Positions 17,346-27,366 of a stretch of DNA of 59,530 nt are shown here, piece by piece. The notes under the pieces were generated by a model. That model was not told where the DNA came from and did no database searches. It saw only the letters and a list, made by a program, of their open reading frames with translations. Position 1 is the stretch's first letter. Each line of letters opens with the position of its first letter. This DNA is from Methanospirillum sp. (GTDB lineage Archaea; Halobacteriota; Methanomicrobia; Methanomicrobiales; Methanospirillaceae), in contig JAAYEG010000080.1 of NCBI GenBank assembly GCA_012728895.1, positions 1 through 59,530 of the forward strand, in the 5' to 3' direction. Both the position numbers and the translations under genes were made by a program.

Positions 17346-17429
17346 GCCCTCTCCCTCCTTCAGTCGTTCCGAAGGCCCATAACGGTCGCCGTCCGGGCAA
17401 AACCCATCCCGTAGGGCCCCCCCGCCTCA

Positions 17430-17924
17430 TCAGAGGTACCGTGCCTGTGCCGCGACGACCCCGGCGGAGTCCGGCGCGGCCCGGTACTCCTCAAGGGGCT
17501 CGCGGTTCAGGACCAGGAAGTGCGGGCCCCACCGGAACCGGGCCATCAGCGCCTTTGCCTGCTCTCGCTCGCCCAGGATCCAGCAGGCGGCGGCGAGCGC
17601 CTCGGCCGACGAGAGCCGGAGCGGCCTCCCGTAGTTGGTCGGGTTCGCCGCGACGAGGTACGGGAGCGCCCGGCGATGGCGCCAGCGCGCGAACCGGCCC
17701 GAGTCGAGCACCTCCCACGAGCAGTCGAGGGCCGCGAGTGCAAAGACCCGGTCCCGGTCAGCCCGGGAGAGCGCCTGTTCGGCAGTCGGGTCGAGGAGCA
17801 GGGCGGAGCGCGGCACCTGGCCCGGCCGCGCCACGATTCGGACCAGCCCGGCTCGCCCGAGCCGCACCGCCGTGCACTTCCCCGGCGCGCAGGTATCGTC
17901 GCGGTAGGCGAGCAGGGGGATCAT
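17430..17924 (-). CDS. tsr3: Tsr3-like 16S rRNA aminocarboxypropyltransferase
   Basis: A 164-residue protein of the Tsr3 (former DUF367) family, which transfers the aminocarboxypropyl group of SAM to a pseudouridine derivative in small-subunit rRNA. Diagnostic blocks are DDTCAPGKCTAVRLGRAG, LLDPTAEQALSRAD, LDCSWE and ALPYLVAANPTNYGRPLRLSS. It is divergent from the TudS-fusion gene, with only 29 bases between start codons, so it is probably leaderless. Confidence 0.92.
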   Translation of the reverse strand: MIPLLAYRDDTCAPGKCTAVRLGRAGLVRIVARPGQVPRSALLLDPTAEQALSRADRDRVFALAALDCSWEVLDSGRFARWRHRRALPYLVAANPTNYGRPLRLSSAEALAAACWILGEREQAKALMARFRWGPHFLVLNREPLEEYRAAPDSAGVVAAQARYL

Positions 17925-17953
17925 CTATACCCGTCTCGCCCCTACGCTCCATA
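17925..17953. promoter_or_regulatory. 29-base divergent promoter region with facing TATA elements
   Basis: The two start codons lie at 17924 (minus) and 17954 (plus). CTATAC at 17925-17930 is centred about 26 bases before the plus-strand ATG, and the minus-strand ATTAT at about 17951-17955 is centred about 28 bases before the minus-strand ATG. Both transcripts would then start at or next to their ATG, with each TATA element beside or inside the start of the other gene. Confidence 0.5.
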
Positions 17954-18814
17954 ATGTACGTGCTCGCCTCTCCCTGCCTGCTCGACCCCTCTCTCCGGGC
18001 CGACGGGATCACCTCGGACGCGGACCGGGGCGCCTTCGCCCGGGCGCTCGAGCGGTGCGTCGAGTCGGGGATCGAGGTGGTTCTCCTCCCCTGCCCCGAG
18101 ACGCTTCACCTCGGGACGCCCCGCCCGCCGGGTGGGCTGAGAGGAAGGCTCGACACCACGTCGTTCGGGGCGCTCCTCGACCGGCTCGAGGCCGGTGTCA
18201 GGGCGCTCGTTTCGGCGCGGGGGCCGCCCCTTGGCATCCTCGGGGTCGACTCCTCCCCCTGCTGCGGCGTGACGAGGCACTGGTTCGACCGAGAGGAGCG
18301 CCGGCCCGGGCGGGGGTGCTGGCTCGCCCGGTTCCCGGAGATCCCGGCGGTCGACGTGACGGCCTTTGCCCGGTACCGGGTCTACCTCGCGGCCCCGCTC
18401 TTCTCCGAGGCCGAACGGTGCTACAATGAGGGACTCGCGTCCGCCCTCCGCGCGCGGGCCTTCCGGGTCTTTCTCCCCCAGGAGTCGGGCGACGGCGGCG
18501 AAGCCCGGGACGGGCCGGCGCTCCGTTCGCTCTTCGACCGGCTCGTCGCCGAGCTGGACGCCTCGGACCTGGTGGTCGCCGTGATCGACGGGGCGGACGC
18601 GGACTCGGGGGTCGCCTGGGAGATGGGGTATGCATACGCCCGCGGGATCCCGGTCTACGCGATCAGGACCGACTTCCGTCGGGCCGGCGACAGCGAGCGG
18701 GTGAACCTGATGCTCGAGTGCCCGTCGGCGCTCGCCGCGTCGCTCGACGAGCTGAACGCGATGCTCGGGGCGCTGCCCGAAAAAGAGGAAGACGGGTTTA
18801 CCAGCTCTCGGTGA
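17954..18814 (+). CDS. fusion of TudS/DUF523-like domain with nucleoside 2-deoxyribosyltransferase-like domain
   Basis: A 286-residue two-domain protein. Residues 1-125 resemble DUF523/TudS (thiouracil desulfidase) proteins, with the three cluster-type cysteines in SPCLLDP (Cys8), LLPCPET (Cys47) and DSSPCCG (Cys103/104). Residues 140-270 resemble nucleoside 2-deoxyribosyltransferases: YRVYLAAPLFSEAE at the start, then DSGVAWEMGYAYARGIPVYA with the catalytic-type Glu223, and NLMLE near the end. The combination suggests processing of a modified nucleobase or nucleoside. The 3' end overlaps the convergent rubrerythrin-like gene by 17 bases. Confidence 0.8.
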   Translation: MYVLASPCLLDPSLRADGITSDADRGAFARALERCVESGIEVVLLPCPETLHLGTPRPPGGLRGRLDTTSFGALLDRLEAGVRALVSARGPPLGILGVDSSPCCGVTRHWFDREERRPGRGCWLARFPEIPAVDVTAFARYRVYLAAPLFSEAERCYNEGLASALRARAFRVFLPQESGDGGEARDGPALRSLFDRLVAELDASDLVVAVIDGADADSGVAWEMGYAYARGIPVYAIRTDFRRAGDSERVNLMLECPSALAASLDELNAMLGALPEKEEDGFTSSR

Positions 18815-19253
18815 AGGCCGCGTTCACGTAGAGGTCCTCGAGCCGGGTCTTGTGCCCCCGCTCCATCGTGGCGAGGTCGGTGAAGAGCTTCTTGACCTCG
18901 GCGTCGTCGGACGCGGCCGCGAGCTGCGTGTACATCTGCATCGCCGCGAGCTCCTTCTTGATCGCGACCACGAGCCCGTCGACGGGGCTCAGGTCGGGGG
19001 TCAGGGCGGGGGTCGGGAGCGAGTCGCCGACCTTGTAGTCCTTGGTGCTGGAGAAGCCGAGCGACTTGATGTCCTTGGTCAGCAGCTTCTGCAGGTACTC
19101 GCGGTGTCCCTTCTCCTCGCCGGCGAGCTCGCCGAAGAGTTTCTTCAGGTTCTCGTCCTTGATCTTCTCGGAGAGAGTCTGGTAGAACGTGTAGGCCTCG
19201 ACCTCGTTGTTGATCGCGTCCTCGATGATCTTCCGGTATTCCTCTGGAGTCAT
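18798..19253 (-). CDS. rubrerythrin/ferritin-like diiron protein
   Basis: A 151-residue four-helix bundle with the two ExxH-type metal pairs: Glu in NNEVEAYTFY and EEKGH in the first half, Glu in IKKELAAMQMY and MERGH in the second. It has no rubredoxin-like domain. Such proteins reduce peroxide or store iron in anaerobes. A minus-strand TATA element (TTTTTTATAG, about 19297-19306) lies 45-55 bases upstream and a GGAGGT site precedes the ATG by about 12 bases. Confidence 0.88.
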   Translation of the reverse strand: MTPEEYRKIIEDAINNEVEAYTFYQTLSEKIKDENLKKLFGELAGEEKGHREYLQKLLTKDIKSLGFSSTKDYKVGDSLPTPALTPDLSPVDGLVVAIKKELAAMQMYTQLAAASDDAEVKKLFTDLATMERGHKTRLEDLYVNAAFTESW

Positions 19254-19411
19254 ACTTGCTCACAACCTCCGTTGTAACCAATAGTACCTCTCGGCCCTAT
19301 AAAAAAAGATCGGGTGGTCCCCCGGGTCGTCTCCCGCCCGGGCGGCGAGCGCGATCTCCTCCCTTCCCCCCCCAGCAACCTTTTTCCAGTGCCGCCGCGT
19401 GATCATCTCAG

Positions 19412-19624
19412 ATGTCTCGTGACAGGTTTCTCCTCGGGCTCGCGCTCGCCGGGCTCGTGATCGCCGCCGCGCTCGGGTCCGGCTGCGTGGCCGACGAACC
19501 GGGCGATGCAGGAGAGGATACCGGGGCACAGGGTGAGTCCCCGGGCGGATCCGGCGGTCCGGGCACGGGCCTGCCGGATGGCCAGGAGACGACCCTCCCG
19601 ATCCCGATCCCCCTCGAGAGCTGA
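19412..19624 (+). CDS. small putative lipoprotein
   Basis: A 70-residue protein with a basic N-terminus (MSRDRF), a hydrophobic stretch ([15 protein letters not shown]) and a lipobox-like GSGC (Cys25), followed by a short Gly/Pro/Asp/Glu-rich tail without a fold. It would be anchored outside the membrane. It stands alone between the rubrerythrin-like gene and acs. It has no recognisable relative, but the signal-plus-lipobox pattern is clear enough to call a probable gene. Confidence 0.55.
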   Translation: MSRDRFLLGLALAGLVIAAALGSGCVADEPGDAGEDTGAQGESPGGSGGPGTGLPDGQETTLPIPIPLES

Positions 19625-19895
19625 CCTCGCGGACCGCTCTCCCGGTCCGGTTTGCCCCCGCTCCGCCGTCGCCCCCTCTCTTGTCCGTACCCGCCGGGCG
19701 GACCGCACGGGCGCGGAAGGTTTAATTATGATAACTGTAACGATTAATCGTTATAGACCTTCGTCGACCGGCTGCGTGCGGCATGATTCCTGCGCCCCCC
19801 CCCGGGGGGACCGGGTATGGAGCCGGCGGTCCGGGGGTCGTGTCCAGGCGCCCGCCCCACGCCGGGCGGGAGGGATGGAAAGGTGGAGAGGCTCG
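19625..19895 (+). promoter_or_regulatory. acs promoter with perfect 16-base palindromic operator and long leader
   Basis: A TATA-like TTTAATTAT lies at about 19721-19729. The perfect palindrome TAACGATTAATCGTTA follows at 19738-19753, where the transcription start is expected (about 19750), a position suited to repression. The remaining leader of about 145 bases to the ATG at 19896 contains a C9-G6 run at about 19795-19808 and a stem CGCCCGCCCCACGCCGGGCG at about 19848-19869. AGGTGGAG precedes the start codon. Confidence 0.7.
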
Positions 19896-21794
<1,899 letters not shown>

Positions 21795-21796
21795 TG

Positions 21797-23038
21797 GTGG
21801 CGACCGCGTCGCTCTTCGGGATGCCCCCTGAGCGGGGCCGCTGGGTCTTCGTCGCGCTAGGGCTCGTGACGAACCTCGCGATCGGCTCGATCTACGCCTG
21901 GTCGGTCTTCCGCAAGCCGCTCGAGACCTTCTTCTCGGTCGGGGCGACCGAGTCCCTGCTGCCGTTCATCGTCTTTCTCGCGCTTTTCGCCTTCACCATG
22001 CCGGCCGTCGGCGGGCTCCTCGACCGCTACGGCCCCCGCCTGCTGAGCGTGGCGGGGGGCGTGATCGTCGGCGCAGGATGGCTGCTCGGGTCGCAGTCGA
22101 CCTCGATGGCGATGCTCACCCTGGCATACGGTCTGATCGGGGGGATCGGGGTGGGGGTCGTCTACAACTGCCCGATCACGGTCGCGGGGCGATGGTTCCC
22201 GGACCGGCGGGGGCTCGCCGTCGGGATCACCGTCCTGGGGTTCGGCCTCTCCCCGCTCCTGACGGCCCCGATCGCGAACGCCCTGATCGCGACCGCCGGT
22301 CCGCTGGCGACCATGGCCTACGTGGGGATCGTCGCGCTCGCCGTGATCGTGCTCTGCGGCCTCCCGCTCAGGTTCCCCCCCGAGGGGTGGGTGCCGGACG
22401 GCTGGACGCCGGGCGCGGGCGCTGCTCGAACCGTCGACCTGGACCGGTCGGGGATGGTCCGCACGCGGCAGTTCTGGGGGCTCTGGCTCTGTTTCTTTAT
22501 CGGGACGCTCGCGGGGCTGATGGCGATCGGGATCGCGAGCCCGGTCGGGCAGGAGGTCTTCCTGCTCGCGCCCGGGACGGCCGCCGCCCTCGTGGGGGTC
22601 TTCGCAATCTTCAACGGTGTCGGGAGGCCGATCTTCGGCTCGCTCGTCGACCGGGTGGGGACGCGGGCGACGGCCATGGCGAACCTGGGCCTGATCGCCC
22701 TCGCGGCCCTCCTGCTCTGGGCCGGCTCGGGCCCGGGGGCGCCGCTGGTCTACGTGGCGGGCTTCGCCGCGCTCTGGCTCTGTCTCGGCGGCTGGCTCGC
22801 GATCGCCCCGGCCTGCACGGCAGCCTTCTGCGGGACGAAGCACTACGGGCCGAACTACGGCCTGGTCTTCACGGCCTACGGCGTGGGCGCGATCGCCGGG
22901 AATCTCCTCGCAGGGAGCCTGCGCGACATCGTCGGCTCCTACGCGGCGGTCTTCCTCCCGGTTGCCGCGCTCGCCCTGGTCGGGCTGGCGGCCGCGGCCC
23001 TCTTCCTCGGGCCGCCGGTGCTCGCCGGGAACGGGTAG
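21797..23038 (+). CDS. MFS transporter, OFA (oxalate/formate antiporter) type
   Basis: A 413-residue membrane protein with about 12 transmembrane segments. The N-terminal GRWVFVALGLVTNLAIGSIYAWSVFRKPL and the inter-helix GGLLDRYGPRLL motif are typical of the OFA family of monocarboxylate transporters. Translation probably starts at GTG 21797 after a GGAGGAG site that lies inside the acs 3' end (GTG 21794 is the alternative). The coupling to acs suggests that it imports acetate or a similar monocarboxylate. Confidence 0.88.
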   Translation: MATASLFGMPPERGRWVFVALGLVTNLAIGSIYAWSVFRKPLETFFSVGATESLLPFIVFLALFAFTMPAVGGLLDRYGPRLLSVAGGVIVGAGWLLGSQSTSMAMLTLAYGLIGGIGVGVVYNCPITVAGRWFPDRRGLAVGITVLGFGLSPLLTAPIANALIATAGPLATMAYVGIVALAVIVLCGLPLRFPPEGWVPDGWTPGAGAARTVDLDRSGMVRTRQFWGLWLCFFIGTLAGLMAIGIASPVGQEVFLLAPGTAAALVGVFAIFNGVGRPIFGSLVDRVGTRATAMANLGLIALAALLLWAGSGPGAPLVYVAGFAALWLCLGGWLAIAPACTAAFCGTKHYGPNYGLVFTAYGVGAIAGNLLAGSLRDIVGSYAAVFLPVAALALVGLAAAALFLGPPVLAGNG

Positions 23039-23128
23039 CCCCGGCGCACCCCCCTTTTCTTGCCGGTTTCCGATATTCGCGGGTGGCAGCGGGACGTGGG
23101 CGAGGTAATAGAAAGGATTATTAATGTA

Positions 23129-23142
23129 GGAATACAACTTCC
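23129..23142 (+). promoter_or_regulatory. NrpR-type operator of amtB-glnK
   Basis: The sequence is GGAA-TACAAC-TTCC, a perfect match to the GGAA-N6-TTCC operator bound by the methanogen nitrogen repressor NrpR. It lies just downstream of a TATA-like ATTATTAAT (about 23117-23125), between the TATA element and the expected start at about 23147, so a bound repressor would block initiation. The regulator gene is not in the window. Confidence 0.85.
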
Positions 23143-23231
23143 TACCCGGATGGGGTGTGACCGACGCCCTGTCACGGACGGCACCAGGCTCCTCCCGGGA
23201 CCGGTGCCGTCCGGACGTGAGGTTGATAAAC

Positions 23232-24434
23232 ATGGTACTTGACACCGGCACAACGGCCTGGCTCCTCGTCGCGACGGCGCTTGTCATGCTGATGACGCCC
23301 GGGGTCGGGTTCTTCTACGGCGGGATGGTCCGGCGCAAGAACCTGATCTCGATGATCTCGCTCTCGTTTATCGCGTTCGCACTCGTCTCGATCCAGTGGG
23401 TGCTGGCCGGGTACTCGCTCGCGTTCGGCCCCGACACCGGGGGGTTCATCGGGGGGCTCGACTTCCTCGGGCTCGCTGGCGTCGGGCTCGACGCGGGCGA
23501 GGGTGCCTACCCGCCGCTCCTCTTCGTGGCGTTCCAGCTCACCTTCGCCGCCGTCACGCTCGCGATCCTGACCTCGCCCATGGCGGAGCGGGTGAAACTG
23601 AGCTCGTTCCTCGTCTTCGGGCTCATCTGGACGACGCTGGTCTACGACCCGCTCGCGCACTGGGCGTGGGGCGGCGGCTGGGCCATGACCCTCGGCGCCC
23701 TTGACTTCGCGGGCGGCACGGTCGTGCACATCAGCGCCGGGTTCGGGGCTCTCGCCGTGGTGCTCGTGCTCGGCAAGCGCGTCGGCTTCGGCCAGCACGC
23801 GTTCGAGCCGACGAACATCCCGCTGACCCTGCTCGGCGCGGCCCTCCTCTGGTTCGGCTGGTTCGGGTTCAACGCCGGCAGCGCGCTCGCGGCCGACGGG
23901 ATCGCGGCGAACGCCTTCCTGGTCACCAACACCTCGGCGGCGGCCGGCGCGCTCGCGTGGCTCATGGGCAGCTGGTTCCGTGGCAAGCCCTCGTCGCTCG
24001 GGTTCGTCTCGGGCGCGATCGCGGGTCTGGTCGCGATCACGCCGGCCGCCGGGTTCGTTACCGTGCCGGCCAGCATCGCGATCGGCGTCGTAGCCGGGCT
24101 GCTCTGCTACGGCTGCATGCTCTGGCGGCTGCGGGCCGGCTTCGACGAGACCCTCGACTGCTGGGCCATCCACGGCATGGGCGGGCTCTGGGGGGCGATC
24201 GCGACCGGCATCTTCGCGAGCACCGCGGTCAACCAGTACCCGGGCCTGCTGGAGGGGTCGACGACCCAGTTCCTGAGCAACCTGCTCGGCGCCGGCGCGG
24301 CCGTCGCGTACGCGTTCGTCATGACCTTCGTGATCGCCTTGGTCGTGAACAGGGTCATGGGAATGCGCGTGACCGAGGAGGAGGAGTACGTGGGCCTCGA
24401 CATTGCCCAGCACGGCGAGCGGGTGGGGACCTGA
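23232..24434 (+). CDS. amtB: ammonium transporter
   Basis: A 400-residue Amt/Rh protein with about 11 transmembrane helices. The family signature is visible around [12 protein letters not shown], and the twin pore histidines are in [11 protein letters not shown] and [19 protein letters not shown] lies just upstream of the ATG at 23232. The glnK gene follows 13 bases downstream, and the promoter carries an NrpR-type operator, so it is expected to be expressed under nitrogen limitation. Confidence 0.95.
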   Translation: MVLDTGTTAWLLVATALVMLMTPGVGFFYGGMVRRKNLISMISLSFIAFALVSIQWVLAGYSLAFGPDTGGFIGGLDFLGLAGVGLDAGEGAYPPLLFVAFQLTFAAVTLAILTSPMAERVKLSSFLVFGLIWTTLVYDPLAHWAWGGGWAMTLGALDFAGGTVVHISAGFGALAVVLVLGKRVGFGQHAFEPTNIPLTLLGAALLWFGWFGFNAGSALAADGIAANAFLVTNTSAAAGALAWLMGSWFRGKPSSLGFVSGAIAGLVAITPAAGFVTVPASIAIGVVAGLLCYGCMLWRLRAGFDETLDCWAIHGMGGLWGAIATGIFASTAVNQYPGLLEGSTTQFLSNLLGAGAAVAYAFVMTFVIALVVNRVMGMRVTEEEEYVGLDIAQHGERVGT

Positions 24435-24447
24435 GGAGGAGTCAAGG

Positions 24448-24804
24448 ATGCACCTTGTCACGGCCATCATCCGCCCCGAGCGGCTCGACTTCGTCAAGAA
24501 AGCGCTCGAGGACCAGGGGTTTGCCGGTATGACGATCAGCGAGGTCCGCGGACGCGGCGAGCAGAAGGGGATCGCGCTCCAGTACCGCGGCGGGACCATG
24601 CTGGTCGACGTCCTCCCCAAGTGCCGGGTCGAGGTCGCGGTCGGCGATCACCGGCTCGATGACGCGATCGAGGCGATCTGCGGCGGGGCGCGCACGGGGA
24701 AGGCCGGCGACGGCCGGATCTTCGTGACGCCGCTCCCCCGGATGGTCCGGGTGCGGACGGGTGAGGAGCTCGCCGACGCGCCTCCAACGCCGGACAAGGG
24801 GTGA
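24448..24804 (+). CDS. glnK: PII signal protein GlnK
   Basis: A 118-residue PII protein. It has the T-loop GRGEQKGIALQYRGG (about residues 35-49) with the Tyr of the modification site, the VDVLPK motif and the GKAGDGRIFVTPL motif of the B/C loops. GlnK binds AmtB and blocks ammonium flux when 2-oxoglutarate is low. It is cotranscribed with amtB. ATG at 24448 gives the standard family start. Confidence 0.95.
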   Translation: MHLVTAIIRPERLDFVKKALEDQGFAGMTISEVRGRGEQKGIALQYRGGTMLVDVLPKCRVEVAVGDHRLDDAIEAICGGARTGKAGDGRIFVTPLPRMVRVRTGEELADAPPTPDKG

Positions 24805-24873
24805 GGCCCCCTCCCCCTGCCCGCCCCCTCCCGATCTACAAGTTCAAGTCGTGCCGTGACCAACCCTCTGCAG

Positions 24874-25650
24874 ATGCGGGTCACGGCTCTCTCCTCCGGC
24901 TCGAAGGGGAACGCGGTTCTGGTCGAGGGCCGGGACGGGGCGCTCCTGGTCGACGCCGGCCTCTCGGCGCGCGACCTCCTCACCCGGATCGTGCTCGCCG
25001 GCGCCGATCCCGCCGCGATCGAGGCCGTGCTCGTGACCCACGAGCACACGGACCACGTCCGGGGGCTCGATGCGTTCGCGAGAAAACTCGGGGTCCCGGT
25101 CTACGCCACCCCCGGCACGATCGCCGAGTTTTTGCTCCACCGCAAATCCTCGAAACTGCCGATCACGACCCGGACGGTCCGCCCCCTGGAGCCGTTCGCC
25201 GTGGGCGAGTTCGTGGTCGAGTCCCTGCCGCTCTCGCACGACGCCCGCGAGCCGTGCGGCTACGTGGTCCGGGACGGGGACTGCCGGCTCGGGTACTGCA
25301 CGGACACGGGCTTCGTCCCCGACGGCGTCTGCACCCGGCTCTCGTCCTGCGACGCCCTTGTCCTCGAGGCCAACCACTGCCCGAGGATGCTCGACGAGGG
25401 GCCGTACCCGGCCATGCTCAAGCGGCGGATCCGGTCCCGGCGCGGCCACCTCTCGAACGAGCAGACCGCCGCGCTCCTCCGGTCGCTCTCGGGCGACCTC
25501 GCGGCGGTGATGCTCGCCCACCTTTCGGACACGAACAATACCCCGGAGCTGGCCCGGGAGGCGGCCCAGAAGGCCTTCGGGCTCTTCTCGTCCGAGGTCC
25601 GCCTCACCGTGGCGCTCCAGCAGCACGTCTCTGCCCCGATGGAGGTCTAG
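24874..25650 (+). CDS. metallo-beta-lactamase fold hydrolase (YycJ/WalJ-like)
   Basis: A metal-dependent hydrolase with the HxHxDH motif in THEHTDHVRGL, further ligands in LPLSHDA and YCTDTG, and the C-terminal AHLSDTNNTPE motif. The N-terminal MRVTALSSGSKGNAVLVE is typical of the YycJ group, some of which are DNA-processing nucleases. ATG at 24874 was chosen (258 residues); a GTG at 24856 is possible. The DNA ligase gene starts immediately after the stop, which supports a role in DNA processing. Confidence 0.87.
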   Translation: MRVTALSSGSKGNAVLVEGRDGALLVDAGLSARDLLTRIVLAGADPAAIEAVLVTHEHTDHVRGLDAFARKLGVPVYATPGTIAEFLLHRKSSKLPITTRTVRPLEPFAVGEFVVESLPLSHDAREPCGYVVRDGDCRLGYCTDTGFVPDGVCTRLSSCDALVLEANHCPRMLDEGPYPAMLKRRIRSRRGHLSNEQTAALLRSLSGDLAAVMLAHLSDTNNTPELAREAAQKAFGLFSSEVRLTVALQQHVSAPMEV

Positions 25651-27309
25651 GTGGAGTTCGCCGGGTTCGCGGAGGTCTGCGAACGGCTCGAGGCGCTCGC
25701 TGGCCGGCTCGAGATGCGCGACCTGATCGCGTCGATGCTCCCGGGCCTGGACGACGGCGAGCTCTCCGTCTTCATCCGGTTCGTCCAGGGGCGTGTCTTT
25801 TCCGACTGGTCCCCGATGAAACTCGGGATCGGGCCGAACCTCCTGTACGAGGCCGCCGCCTACGTCGCGGGGAGGAGGAAGTCCGACGTGGTCCGGCTCG
25901 TGAACGAGACCGGCGACGCGGGGCTCGCGATCGAGCACGTCCTGGAGCGGCGGCAGCAGTCCTCGTTCTTCAGCGAGCCCCTCTCGCTCGCCGAGGTCAA
26001 CGCGCTCCTGACCCGGATCGCGGAGGCGGCGGGCCCGCAGTCGCAGCAGGTCAAGATCCGCCTGCTGCGCCAGGGCTTCGGCAGCATGACCCCCCGTGAG
26101 GCCCGGTACTTCGCCCGGCTCGTCCTCGCCCAGCTCCGGATCGGGATCGGGGAGGGGACGGTCCGCGACGCGATCGCGATCGCATTCGAGGTCGACGCGG
26201 GCTCGGTCGAGCACGCGCAGCAGGCGCTAAACGACCTCGGCGAGGTGGCGCTCCTGGCCCGCTCGGGCGCCGGGGCCCTGGACCGGGTCTCGATCGTGCC
26301 GTTCCGGCCCGTCCGGATGATGCTCGCCCAGCAGGGCACGATCGCCGAGCAGCTGGCCGACTACGGCCGGGTCGCGGTCGAGTACAAATACGACGGCTCC
26401 CGCATCCAGTTCCACCGGGTCGGGCGGGTCTGCCGGATCTGGTCGCGGCGGCTCGAGGAGGTGACCGGCGCCCTGCCCGAGGTCGTCGAGAGCCTGGACG
26501 CCGCCGCCAGGGGCGACGTGATCCTGGACGGCGAGGTGGTGGCCGTCGGCCCCGACGGCCGGCCGCTCCCGTTCCAGGCCGTGCTCCGCCGGTTCCGGCG
26601 CAAGCACGGGGTGGCGGCCGCCCGCGACGCGGTGGCGCTCGTCCCGCGGGTCTTCGACTGCCTGTACGCCGACGGCGAGAGCCTGCTCGACCGCCCCCTC
26701 GTCGAACGGCGGAGCCGGCTCGAGGGGCTGCTCGACGATGATTACCTGGCGCCCCAGGAGGTCCTGGAGAGCGAGGACGGGATCCGCGCGGTCTACGCCC
26801 GGGCGCTCGGCGAGGGCCACGAGGGGGTGATGCTGAAGCTCCCGGACTCGCCGTACACCCCCGGCGCCCGGGGACGGGCCTGGGTGAAGATCAAGCCCGA
26901 GGCCGAGACCCTGGACCTCGCCGTGATCGGGGCCGAGTGGGGCGAGGGGAGGCGGGGGGGGCATTTCGGCTCCTACCTCCTCGCCGTCCAGGACGGGGGC
27001 CGGCTCCTCCCGGTGGGGAAGGTCGCGACCGGGATCACGGACGAGCAGCTGGGTGAGCTACACGACCTCTTCCGGGACCTGGTCGTGGCCGAGTCCGGGA
27101 ACGCGGTCACTCTCGAGCCCCAGGTGGTCTTCGAGGTCGGCTACGCGGAGATCCAGGAGAGCCCGAACTACGCGAGCGGCTACGCGCTCCGGTTTCCCCG
27201 CTTCGTCCGGGCCCGTGACGACAAGGGGATCGACGAGGTCGAGCCGCTCGCCTCCCTCGAAACCCGGTACCGCCGGCAGGGCTCCCGGGACGGCGGCGGC
27301 CCGGGCTGA
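25651..27309 (+). CDS. lig: ATP-dependent DNA ligase
   Basis: A 552-residue archaeal replicative DNA ligase. An N-terminal DNA-binding domain (about 1-215) precedes the nucleotidyltransferase domain, with the adenylated Lys246 in YKYDGSRIQ, later motifs in LDGEVVAV and EGVMLKLPDSPYTPG, and motif V in WVKIKPE. A C-terminal OB fold follows. The GTG start at 25651 touches the preceding stop, so the two genes are coupled. Length is normal for the family (about 550-600). Confidence 0.96.
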   Translation: MEFAGFAEVCERLEALAGRLEMRDLIASMLPGLDDGELSVFIRFVQGRVFSDWSPMKLGIGPNLLYEAAAYVAGRRKSDVVRLVNETGDAGLAIEHVLERRQQSSFFSEPLSLAEVNALLTRIAEAAGPQSQQVKIRLLRQGFGSMTPREARYFARLVLAQLRIGIGEGTVRDAIAIAFEVDAGSVEHAQQALNDLGEVALLARSGAGALDRVSIVPFRPVRMMLAQQGTIAEQLADYGRVAVEYKYDGSRIQFHRVGRVCRIWSRRLEEVTGALPEVVESLDAAARGDVILDGEVVAVGPDGRPLPFQAVLRRFRRKHGVAAARDAVALVPRVFDCLYADGESLLDRPLVERRSRLEGLLDDDYLAPQEVLESEDGIRAVYARALGEGHEGVMLKLPDSPYTPGARGRAWVKIKPEAETLDLAVIGAEWGEGRRGGHFGSYLLAVQDGGRLLPVGKVATGITDEQLGELHDLFRDLVVAESGNAVTLEPQVVFEVGYAEIQESPNYASGYALRFPRFVRARDDKGIDEVEPLASLETRYRRQGSRDGGGPG

Positions 27310-27366
27310 ACCCGGCAGCCGGGCCGGGCCCGAAACCCTTAAGATCTATCGGGACGAGGCCCATCC

